From contig DQPL01000063.1 in NCBI GenBank assembly GCA_015664885.1, positions 1 to 42,469 on the forward strand: a stretch of 42,469 nt of DNA, given 5' to 3'. Position numbers and translations under genes: made by a program. The notes below the pieces were generated by a model that searched no databases, was not told the DNA's origin, and worked only from the letters and a program-made list of their open reading frames with translations. Below are positions 34,370 through 41,639 of this stretch, one piece after another. Every line of letters starts with the position of its first letter. The stretch's first letter is position 1. The stretch is from Gemmatimonadota bacterium (GTDB taxonomy: Bacteria > Gemmatimonadota > Gemmatimonadetes > Longimicrobiales > Gaopeijiaceae).

Positions 34370-36987
34370 CCCGCGGCCGCTACACCCATGGGTACACGAC
34401 CGTTAACTAGCGCGTTGAAGAACAGCTTGAACGTGCCGTGGGTCTGCGCCCGATGCTGCGCCCGAAACCCGATCAGCAATACCGTGCCTTCACCGTGCTC
34501 CACCGATACCACGGCCGCCTTGTTGGCGATGGCTTCCTCGCCGAGCAACCAACCGCTCTGCAGGATGTCCCGATCGATGTATGTGACAATCCGGCGAACG
34601 TCTGCGCTTCTCGCCCCTGAGACCGTCTCGTAGACCTGACCGCCGGCCAGGAAGGTGGCAAGCGCGTCCTCGGGCATGCCGTAGGCGAAGCGGCTCGACA
34701 GATCGACGTCGACCTTGAGCGTCGAGCCAGGAGCCCAGAAGTCATTGCCTCGCATCCCCGCAACCGCATTGCGGATAGGCAGCCCGAACTCGTCGATGGG
34801 CAGATCACCCGCCTGTGCAAACGTGATCAGTGTGCCGCCGTTCTCCACGAAGGCCTCTAGAGCGTCAATGCCCGCCTGCCCAAATCCACTGCGGTATTCG
34901 GGTGGCGTTTGGTTGGGATTGCCACCTCGGCCATCACCACCCTCTCGGATGCCGGTCATCATGCCCTTGCTATCGGCGGGTAAGATGATGACGTCCCACT
35001 TCTCGTGTAGGTCACCTTCCAGGATATGGCGATCGAAGAGGCTCGTGTACTCGAACTCGAAGTCCTCGAGCAGCAAACGAGTCCACCCTTCGTCCATGTT
35101 TCCACCGTAATAGCGCTGATACATGCCAATGCGCTGCCGGCTCAACGGATGGCTCACACTGGATGCGTCGCTATTGAGCGATCCAAAATCCACGCCAGTC
35201 TCGGTGGCGATCTCACGAAGCGTAGCAGCCGCCGTGCCGGCGCCTACGATGAAGTCGCCCGCTTTCACACCTGGTGCGTCGGAATCCACTCGTCGCACCG
35301 TCGCTCCCGCATCAAACAGTAGGTTGACGGCCGTAAAGGCGTCGTTGAGAGCGCCGTCGATCACGTACCCGTTCTGACCTTGAGCAACGGTGCCTCGCGG
35401 CTCGATGAGCTCATCGACGATCATGAGGGGCGCCTTGATCGCGGTTTCCACCGGATCGACTTTGACACCCATAAACTCGGCAATCACGTCCCCCGACATA
35501 TCGTAAGGACGGATGGGGTCGCCATCCCGATCGCGCGTGTAGCTGTTGTCAGGATAGTAGGTCTGGCCCAACAACCATCGAATCAGGCCACGCTTGGGCT
35601 GGGCCATTGACACGACATACGACCCGGCATCGTAGACCCGTCCTTCGTGGGTGAAGCCCGCATCCGTACGCTCGACCGTGATGCCCTGCAGGAGCAGTTT
35701 GTTCACCATCTTCATCATGGTGAGCGGGTCGTGCTGATCGGCGGAAATCACGAAAGCCTTGCTGTCGTCCTCCATTCCTCTGCGTGTCTGCCGGCTCGCC
35801 TTGTTGTACGCGTTTCGCAAGACCGTTTCGCGGTTCTTAGCCGCCAATTCCAGCGGCGAAAAGGTTGCGAGGATCTGGCGGTCCACGATGTCGCGCACGC
35901 GCCACCAGCCTCCGGGCCAGGGGCTCGGGAACGTGGTCTGCTCCGCGTACTCGGGCAGCTGGCGCGATCCACCCAGCTGATCCGGGTGCACGTAGAGAGG
36001 CGTCGCTAATCGCGCACTCGCCGATTCGGTGAGCATACCCGCGATGTTGTGAAAGGGCGTGATCCAGTGGAAGCCGAAGTGTCCCCAACCGGAGTAGATC
36101 GCCGCACCGATGGCACCGTCGAGCTCGGCTTCGTCCATCTTGTACGCCATGTGCGCACCGTACCAAGTCATCTCACGCCATACCAGCGGATCGCCACCGG
36201 GCCGAATCGGCTCGGCGTAGGGAGGCAAGTAGATACGCGCGGTATAGGGGCCCATCTGGTGGTGATCGATGTACGCTTGCGGGACCCACTCCCGGAACAG
36301 AATCTCAGCGCCATACCACGACTCGATCGTGGCCTGCATGAACGCGTCACGGTTGTTGTCGTGGCCGATGAAATGATGGTAGAGCTCCGGTGGACCCGAC
36401 CCTTCGTATTCGGTGCCGACCCAACGGTTGTACCAATCGGTCACGATGATATTGCCGTCGGGATTGAACGCGGGGATCAGGATCGAGACGGTGTTGTCGA
36501 GGATTTCATTGATCCCGTCGTCATTTCTGGTTGCGAAGTCGTACATGATCTCCGCGGCGGATTGACTCGCAGCGACTTCGGTCGAGTGCAGCCCATACGA
36601 CTGGACGAAGACGACTTTGCTGTTTTCGATCGCGTTGTCGACCTCAGCCTCGGAGTGCCCTCGCGGGTCCTGGAGGATCGCGTTCATGCGCTTGATCTCG
36701 TCGAGATTCGCCAGGTTCTCGGGCGAGGACACGAAGATCGACAAGAACGGGTTCCCCAACGTGCTCGGGCCCATATGCACGACTTGCACGCGGTCGCTAC
36801 GCTCCCCGATCATGTCGTAATACTCGACCAGCTTGTCCCAGCGAGCGAGCTGTCGGTCCGCGCCCATCTGATGACCGAAGAACTGCTCCGGTGACGGGAT
36901 CTGTTGTGCTGCGGTCCACGCCGGAACGCACAACGTCAGCGTGAGCAGGAGCAGGACAGGGCGACGGGGAAGGTGATACGCTTTCAT
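34366..36987 (-). CDS. secreted M14-family zinc carboxypeptidase-like protein (873 aa)
   Basis: A signal peptide (about 1-27, ending TAAQQ) precedes an M14 domain. Zinc ligands: His134 and Glu137 in YGLHSTEV and a histidine of YIDHHQ (242/243); likely catalytic Glu321 in MLTESA. The GHDNNRDAF motif and the long C-terminal region, with ALEAFVENGGTLITF like a ThuA/amidotransferase-type Rossmann fold, mirror the 908-aa paralogue at 1935-4661. Both ends of the window thus hold members of one paralogous family. It is the first gene of an operon with the exported PNPOx protein. Confidence 0.9.
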   Translation of the reverse strand: MKAYHLPRRPVLLLLTLTLCVPAWTAAQQIPSPEQFFGHQMGADRQLARWDKLVEYYDMIGERSDRVQVVHMGPSTLGNPFLSIFVSSPENLANLDEIKRMNAILQDPRGHSEAEVDNAIENSKVVFVQSYGLHSTEVAASQSAAEIMYDFATRNDDGINEILDNTVSILIPAFNPDGNIIVTDWYNRWVGTEYEGSGPPELYHHFIGHDNNRDAFMQATIESWYGAEILFREWVPQAYIDHHQMGPYTARIYLPPYAEPIRPGGDPLVWREMTWYGAHMAYKMDEAELDGAIGAAIYSGWGHFGFHWITPFHNIAGMLTESASARLATPLYVHPDQLGGSRQLPEYAEQTTFPSPWPGGWWRVRDIVDRQILATFSPLELAAKNRETVLRNAYNKASRQTRRGMEDDSKAFVISADQHDPLTMMKMVNKLLLQGITVERTDAGFTHEGRVYDAGSYVVSMAQPKRGLIRWLLGQTYYPDNSYTRDRDGDPIRPYDMSGDVIAEFMGVKVDPVETAIKAPLMIVDELIEPRGTVAQGQNGYVIDGALNDAFTAVNLLFDAGATVRRVDSDAPGVKAGDFIVGAGTAAATLREIATETGVDFGSLNSDASSVSHPLSRQRIGMYQRYYGGNMDEGWTRLLLEDFEFEYTSLFDRHILEGDLHEKWDVIILPADSKGMMTGIREGGDGRGGNPNQTPPEYRSGFGQAGIDALEAFVENGGTLITFAQAGDLPIDEFGLPIRNAVAGMRGNDFWAPGSTLKVDVDLSSRFAYGMPEDALATFLAGGQVYETVSGARSADVRRIVTYIDRDILQSGWLLGEEAIANKAAVVSVEHGEGTVLLIGFRAQHRAQTHGTFKLFFNALVNGRVPMGVAAAG

Positions 36988-37158
36988 GGGACTCTCTCAG
37001 CGCAAAGCGAGGGCCGCTTTGATCAGTTAACAGGTGTTTACGTGATGGGGCGGGACGCCCCCCGACCACTCACACTAGACCGAGGGCTTCGAGCCCGGCA
37101 AGGGATCAGGTCCAGCTCGAACTCTCGCACGAGCTCAGCTCGTCTTCTTCCCGATACC

Positions 37159-37592
37159 TCAAGCGACCTCGTACTGCTCGATGAAGGTGTCCATGGGAAG
37201 CGATGCGATGGCTTCACCGATCACCTCGAGCGGCAGGTTTTCGAGCCTCTTGAAGCGAACGCACGACTGCCCCACGTCGTATCGCTTTCCGGTGGCCTTG
37301 TACGCCTTCTCGAAGTCGGCGCGCCTCCCTTGCTCGGTGTAGATACGGACAGGTACACGGCCATGTGGTTCTTCCGCGATGCCAGCGCCGCGTACATCAA
37401 CGGCTGCTTGTTATAGGTCTCGGGATATGTGGACAGCGGTACTTGATAGGTGATCATGCCCCAGTTCATCGCCTCTTCGTATCCGTCGGGCAGATTCTCG
37501 ACTATGACGCGCCGCACGGCGGAGATCGCTTCGCGGCGGTCCCTCGGGAGCTCAGCCAGATAGCCGTCCACTGTCTTCGCTTCGGAACGCAT
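37159..37592 (-). pseudogene. DUF1801 protein, single frameshift
   Basis: ATG 37592 has a strong AGGAGG 5 bp upstream. The frame reads KTVDGYLAELPRDRREAI, then EEAMNWGMITYQVPLSTYP and HMAVYLS, as in DUF1801. At about 37345-37350 the frame is lost; one base restored in the GG/CC pair (37347-37348) gives YLSRIYTEQG and continues with AYKATGKRYDVGQSCVRFK, then ENLPLEVIGEAIA, ending at TGA 37159-37161. The joined protein has about 144 residues, the family norm. DUF1801 folds resemble phosphoribosyl-binding domains of YdhG type; function is unknown. The gene follows the DksA-like gene by 22 bp. Confidence 0.82.
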
Positions 37593-37614
37593 GGTTCCTC
37601 CTGGGTCGTGCGAA

Positions 37615-37971
37615 TTAGCCGCACGCAGCGCAGTCAGGTGTCTCGGGAAACACGAAGAGACGCTCGAAAGGAATATGGCTCCCGCAGGCGGTGCACACGC
37701 CATAAGCGCCGGCTTCCATCTTCTTCAGTGCCTCGAGCAAGAGCGCGAGACTGATCTGCTCACGTTGGTGCAGATTTCTCGTCAGCCCCTGATTCTGCAA
37801 CAAATCGATACGTGAGAGGCGACCCACTGCGGTCTGGTCCAGTTCCACAGGACGCAGCGCCTCGTTCGTGACACGCATGCTGCGCTGTAGCTTCGCCAGC
37901 TGGCGGTCGATCTCGTCGCGCAGCGCACCGAGCTGTCCGTCGGTGAGGTGCGTCGGCGAATCGACGCTCAC
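37615..37971 (-). CDS. TraR/DksA-type zinc-finger protein
   Basis: The 118-residue protein has a helical coiled-coil part (about residues 8-85) and a C-terminal C4 zinc finger, CTACG and CAACG, ending right after the last Cys-Gly. DksA-like proteins reach into the RNA polymerase secondary channel and change promoter choice. The coiled-coil tip has no clear DxxDxA motif, so ppGpp-dependent DksA activity is doubtful. GTG 37971 is chosen because it overlaps the VOC gene stop as GTGA and GAGGG lies upstream. The DUF1801 gene follows. Confidence 0.85.
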   Translation of the reverse strand: MSVDSPTHLTDGQLGALRDEIDRQLAKLQRSMRVTNEALRPVELDQTAVGRLSRIDLLQNQGLTRNLHQREQISLALLLEALKKMEAGAYGVCTACGSHIPFERLFVFPETPDCAACG

Positions 37972-38939
37972 GAACCCGAAGCCCTCAGTTGCTGCATGAG
38001 ACGCGCATTGACTTCGACGTCGAGGAACGTGTCCCACTCGAGAAAATATCCCTCCGGATCGTAGCCGACGAAGACACGAACCCGTCCGCTCTCATCGGTG
38101 AACTCGCTTGTGCGCAATTCGATCCCCTGCGCCTTGGCACGCTCGAACCACGTCTCGACGTGGGACGTGAAGAATGAAACCGTTACGCCTTTTTCTTCCG
38201 TAGCCTGGTGAAGACCGCGCGTGCCGTCGACGAGCCCGATGTAGCCGGTGCCCGATGCCGGATAGACCTTCGCCCATCCCTGGTTCACGATGACTTCCTC
38301 ACCAAGCAGCTGCTCGTAGAACGCGCTGGCACCGGGGATGTCGGCGTAGTAGAGCCAGAACACGGTGGCGCGCACTTCCAGATCCGATGGGCGATCGCCA
38401 CCGGCGGGGCCAAGCGCAGAGAATTGCGCCATGCGCGGCAGGAGTTGAGTATTCTCCGCGTGAACGTTGAAGCGCTCGACCTCGATCAAGTACCCCTCGG
38501 GGTCGATGGCGACAAAACCGTCGTGGGGCTGCGCCTCACGGTAGTTGAAGTTGCCGCGCATGGGGACGCCTTTCGACTGCAAGTAGTCGTACCACCCTTC
38601 CACCTGCTCCGTCACCAGGGCTAGTGTGACGCTCTTGGGCTCGTCGCTCGAGTGCATGCCTCTCGCCTCGTCGACCAGGGTGAGGTATGACGCTGCGGCC
38701 ACACGCATGATCTTGGCGAATCCGTAGTCAGCCGCGGTCTCGAAGCCCATGACGTCGGTGTAAAACCTCCACGCACTCTCAACGTCCTCGTAGTAGTAGA
38801 ACGCGTTGGTCGCAAGAATGTCCGGCACCATCTGCTCGGCTTGGGGAACGCTTTCCGAATCTCGCGCTGCGTCGCCGGGGCTACACGCCAGGGCGTAGAG
38901 CGCCAAGCCCACTCCGGTGCGGCGGATCCTGGCTCGCAT
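37968..38939 (-). CDS. lipoprotein with two VOC (glyoxalase-like) domains
   Basis: The 323-residue product has a lipoprotein signal (cysteine 19 in YALAC) and two vicinal-oxygen-chelate domains: residues about 42-165 (AFYYYEDVESAWRFYTDVMGF, IDPEGYLIEVERF) and about 195-310 (YYADIPGASAFYEQLLGEEV, GYDPEGYFLEW). The repeated DPEGY-(L/F)-(I/L)-E strand holds a likely metal ligand Glu in each half. VOC proteins are mostly cytoplasmic; a lipoprotein form suggests an extracytoplasmic binding or detoxifying role (inference). Its stop overlaps the DksA-like gene start. Confidence 0.85.
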   Translation of the reverse strand: MRARIRRTGVGLALYALACSPGDAARDSESVPQAEQMVPDILATNAFYYYEDVESAWRFYTDVMGFETAADYGFAKIMRVAAASYLTLVDEARGMHSSDEPKSVTLALVTEQVEGWYDYLQSKGVPMRGNFNYREAQPHDGFVAIDPEGYLIEVERFNVHAENTQLLPRMAQFSALGPAGGDRPSDLEVRATVFWLYYADIPGASAFYEQLLGEEVIVNQGWAKVYPASGTGYIGLVDGTRGLHQATEEKGVTVSFFTSHVETWFERAKAQGIELRTSEFTDESGRVRVFVGYDPEGYFLEWDTFLDVEVNARLMQQLRASGS

Positions 38940-38998
38940 CGTCGATCTCCCGCTCGAGAATCGTCAGATCGTCAGAAAGGGGCAGCCTACGTCGTCCG

Positions 38999-39964
38999 TC
39001 ACCCGAGCGAAACCACCCGGCTGCGCACATCGGAGATGTCCGAAGCCGTCACGCGGCAGCAGCCTCCCACGAGGCTGGCGCCTGCTTCCACCCACTCGGC
39101 TGCGACGTCGCCCCAGGTGGCCCCCGTCTCCGCACCGGCCGAGTCCCCGCTCCAAGTCTTCGACACCGCATCGTACGTTTCGCCCGAATTCGGATAGACC
39201 ACCACCGGCAAGTCTGTATGTGCACGGATCTCGGAGATCAGCTCCGGCATGAAGCGCGGTGGTGTGCAGTTCACTCCAACCGCGGCGATGCGCTCCACGT
39301 CAGCACAAGCGGCCAGGGCATCCCGGATCGGCGTCCCGTCGTTGAGGTGGGTTCCGTCTCGACAGCTGAAGCTGAGCCACGCCCAAACGTCGGGAGTGTC
39401 ATCAAGGATCTGCACGATCACCTCGGTCTCGATCAATGAAGGAATCGTTTCGAAAGCGACCACGTCGGCCGCCGAGGAAGCCACGACGCCGAGACGGTCG
39501 AGGTGGAAGTGCTCGAGCACGTCGCGCCCCACGCTGTAGCGCCCATCATACTCAGACCCGTCCGCAAGAAACGCCCCGTAGGGCCCGAGGCTGGCGGCGA
39601 CCAGTGGCCGAAGTCGAAGCACCCGGTTCTCGGGCAGGGCCCAAAAGTCGTCAACCGCGCGTGTGGCCAACGAGACGGACTCGAGCATGAGCCGCTCGGC
39701 CTCGTCCCGACCAACTCCGATCTTCTCGAACCCCTCGAAACTTGCTTGGTACGTCGCGGTCGCGATGCAGTCCGCGCCCGCCTCCAAAAAGGAGCGGTGC
39801 ACGTCCGTCAGCGCGTCTGGGTCGTCCAAAAGCAGTTTCGCCGACCAGAGTGCAGAGTCGAGCGGTGCGCCCCAGCGTTCCAACTCCGTCGCGAAGCCGC
39901 CGTCCAGCACCACCACTCGCTGGTGATCGAAGAACGGCTGAAAGGGGTTCGCAGGTGAGCTCAC
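38999..39964 (-). CDS. mmuM: homocysteine S-methyltransferase
   Basis: The protein of about 321 residues is a cobalamin-independent enzyme of the Pfam S-methyl_trans family that transfers a methyl group, usually from S-methylmethionine, to homocysteine, making methionine. LDGGFATELERWG opens the barrel; zinc ligands are the Cys of VGVNCTPP and the Cys pair of GGCCRV. GTG 39964 is preferred (GGGAAG 5 bp upstream, 1 bp after the HEAT gene stop); TTG 39979 would lie inside that gene. It is the second gene of an operon with the HEAT-repeat protein. Confidence 0.9.
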   Translation of the reverse strand: MSSPANPFQPFFDHQRVVVLDGGFATELERWGAPLDSALWSAKLLLDDPDALTDVHRSFLEAGADCIATATYQASFEGFEKIGVGRDEAERLMLESVSLATRAVDDFWALPENRVLRLRPLVAASLGPYGAFLADGSEYDGRYSVGRDVLEHFHLDRLGVVASSAADVVAFETIPSLIETEVIVQILDDTPDVWAWLSFSCRDGTHLNDGTPIRDALAACADVERIAAVGVNCTPPRFMPELISEIRAHTDLPVVVYPNSGETYDAVSKTWSGDSAGAETGATWGDVAAEWVEAGASLVGGCCRVTASDISDVRSRVVSLG

Positions 39965-39965
39965 G

Positions 39966-40496
39966 CTACTTCCCGGCAAAGCTGAGTCCCAGCTCCCGAT
40001 ACCGCGTCAGTCCGTTGCGCGCGTGCAGCTTGAGTTTCCTGTCCTCTTCGTCGGCGATAATCCGCTCGAAGACGGGCAGTACACGCGCGTCGAGCGTCTG
40101 CACCGCGAGTATCACGGTCGCCATGCGCCGAACCTTGATGCTCTCATCCAGTTCGATGCGCTCGATGAGCAGCGGCACGATATCGATCGGGTTTCCGCCC
40201 AGCTTGCAGGTATCGCACGAAATGGAGTGCACCGCCCACAGCCGGACCTGGCTCTTGGGGTCACGAAGAAGGGGCAGCAGCGCTTCTAGGGACTTCGCGT
40301 CAGCGTGGTGGTCGAGATACATCGCGCTCCACTTTCGGACCAGCCAGTTACCGTGCCCGAGTCCCTCCCGGATGGCAGGCAACGCCTCGCCACCGTAATA
40401 GCGGTCCAGCTCGAAATAGGCGGGGACACGTGTCTCCGAGTCGGCCAAGGCGTCGACCAACTCCTCGGCACTACGACCTGTTCGTTCGATTTCCAT
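39966..40496 (-). CDS. HEAT-repeat protein
   Basis: The 176-residue soluble protein consists of helical HEAT-like repeats: ALPAIREGLGHGNWLVRKWSAMYLDHH, LEALLPLLRDPKSQVRLWAVHSI and VPLLIERIELDESIKVRRMAT patterns. A CDTC pair sits between repeats two and three and could bind metal. Such repeats bind proteins or act in bilin lyase-like and DNA glycosylase-like enzymes; no specific function can be claimed. ATG 40496 has GGGAGA upstream. mmuM follows after 1 bp. Confidence 0.78.
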   Translation of the reverse strand: MEIERTGRSAEELVDALADSETRVPAYFELDRYYGGEALPAIREGLGHGNWLVRKWSAMYLDHHADAKSLEALLPLLRDPKSQVRLWAVHSISCDTCKLGGNPIDIVPLLIERIELDESIKVRRMATVILAVQTLDARVLPVFERIIADEEDRKLKLHARNGLTRYRELGLSFAGK

Positions 40497-40626
40497 CTCG
40501 ATTCTCCCGGCCCGTCGGCCCGCTTGGAGCACGAGACCCCCGGAATCCAAGAAGGCCTCGCGCTCCCTCCATACATCGAGGACCGTCCGCGCGCGTTAGC
40601 GGAACGAGTACCATCGATGGAGTGAG

Positions 40627-40714
40627 CGCGGGGCCTTTACCCCGCGACACAGTTGTGACCACACAGTGCCCTCGAGCGGCGGCCAGGTCAACCGCCCGCA
40701 ACACCGGCCGCCGC
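40627..40714 (-). terminator. two GC-rich hairpins downstream of the SRPBCC gene
   Basis: Arms GCGGCGGCC (40676-40684) and GGCCGCCGC (40706-40714) form a 9-bp stem 17 bp after the SRPBCC stop. Arms CGCGGGG (40627-40633) and CCCCGCG (40640-40646) form a 7-bp stem with a 6-base loop further on. Neither has a T tract. One or both may end the ArsR-SRPBCC transcript; the gap 40497-40730 holds no gene. Confidence 0.45.
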
Positions 40715-40730
40715 TTCCCAGCACCGAGAA

Positions 40731-41144
40731 TTAGGACTCGAGCAGCGTCGCCAGCTCCCCGAGCTCCTCGTCCCAACCGCCGTCGTTCTGCTGGTGGTGG
40801 AGATCCGTGAGAAAGCCCGACTCGCGTAGGTACAGGGTCGTTCCACCGCCCTCGCGCTCCGTCAGGTTCCACTCGACCCTCGTCGCCGGGGCGTCATCGA
40901 ACGCCACGTCCGATTCGTGTATCCAACTCCATACCAGCCGGCGCGGAGCCTCGACCTCATCGACGCGCATCTCGTAGCGCCCATGCTTCTCCCAAGTCAT
41001 GGCTCCGTGCCCGCCCACTCTGAGGTCGAGCTCGGCCTCGTCACCGAACCACATGGCGAGCTCGGCTGGGTCCGTAATCGCCTTCCACACTCTCTCTCTG
41101 GACGCTTCGAAGTGCAGCGTCTTTTCAACTACCCTCTCGGTCAT
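40731..41144 (-). CDS. SRPBCC / AHSA1-like domain protein
   Basis: The 137-residue protein matches the activator-of-Hsp90-homologue-like START fold: VEKTLHFEASRERVWKAITDPAELAMWFG at the start, a central GRYEMRVDEVEAPRRLVWSW and ending TDLHHQQNDGGWDEELGEL. These small domains bind hydrophobic ligands; ArsR-linked members are common and mostly uncharacterised. ATG 41144 is preferred and overlaps the ArsR gene by 20 bp; ATG 41186 is possible. Tight coupling suggests a ligand-sensing or response pair. Confidence 0.87.
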   Translation of the reverse strand: MTERVVEKTLHFEASRERVWKAITDPAELAMWFGDEAELDLRVGGHGAMTWEKHGRYEMRVDEVEAPRRLVWSWIHESDVAFDDAPATRVEWNLTEREGGGTTLYLRESGFLTDLHHQQNDGGWDEELGELATLLES

Positions 41145-41493
41145 CGTCTTCTCCGTCTTCGTTTCGATCTGCATCTCCGTCGCCATTTTCGCCTCCGTCG
41201 AGGTGGATTCGCAGCCGCTCGAGACGCTCATCCCACGCCGCGGTATACGGCGCGAGCCAATCGTCAACCTCGCGTAGAGGCCCAGCTTCGAGCTCATGAA
41301 GCCTCTCGCGGCCCTGCACGCGTCTCCGGATGAGACCGGCCTTCTCGAGCACGTCGAGATGCTTGGTCACGGCCTGCCGGCTGATCGGGAGGACCGCGGC
41401 CAAAGAAGACACCGAGAGTGCCCCCTCGCCGCGAAGGCGTCCGAGGATCAGGCGCCGGGTGGGATCGGCTACTGCTGCGAATACGTCTAACAT
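41125..41493 (-). CDS. ArsR-family winged-helix repressor
   Basis: The 122-residue protein begins LDVFAAVADPTRRLILGRL and has the recognition helix SRQAVTKHLDVLEKAGLI, the classic ArsR pattern of the SRPBCC-linked subgroup. No cysteine metal site is visible, so it is not an arsenic sensor of the usual kind. ATG 41493 is placed by the family start and lies only 6 bp after a perfect -10 box, which implies a leaderless transcript. The C-terminal tail is Asp/Glu/Gly-rich and overlaps the next gene. It probably represses its own operon. Confidence 0.9.
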   Translation of the reverse strand: MLDVFAAVADPTRRLILGRLRGEGALSVSSLAAVLPISRQAVTKHLDVLEKAGLIRRRVQGRERLHELEAGPLREVDDWLAPYTAAWDERLERLRIHLDGGENGDGDADRNEDGEDDDREGS

Positions 41494-41499
41494 GTCGCC

Positions 41500-41529
41500 A
41501 TTATATGCAACCTTACAGTTGCATGCCAA
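41500..41529 (-). promoter_or_regulatory. ArsR operon promoter with embedded operator
   Basis: On the minus strand TTGGCA (41529-41524), an 18-bp spacer and TATAAT (41505-41500) form a near-consensus promoter. An inverted repeat with 7-bp arms ATGCAAC / GTTGCAT and a 6-bp spacer (41505-41524) fills the space between the boxes, ideal for an ArsR dimer to block RNA polymerase. The ATG starts 6 bp after the -10, so transcription should begin at or near the start codon. Confidence 0.75.
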
Positions 41530-41639
41530 GCGTGCAGCTCTCAGACCTCAGAACATCCAACCTGGTGACCTCGGGGGTGGCCGGAGTAACGCGGGCGCGA
41601 CGGATTGCCGGAAACCGATGGGGCTCTCAGATTCAGCGC

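Noticed and set aside
36049-36894. 281-codon ORF opposite the second M14 gene
   Set aside because: Antisense shadow; no recognisable motif.
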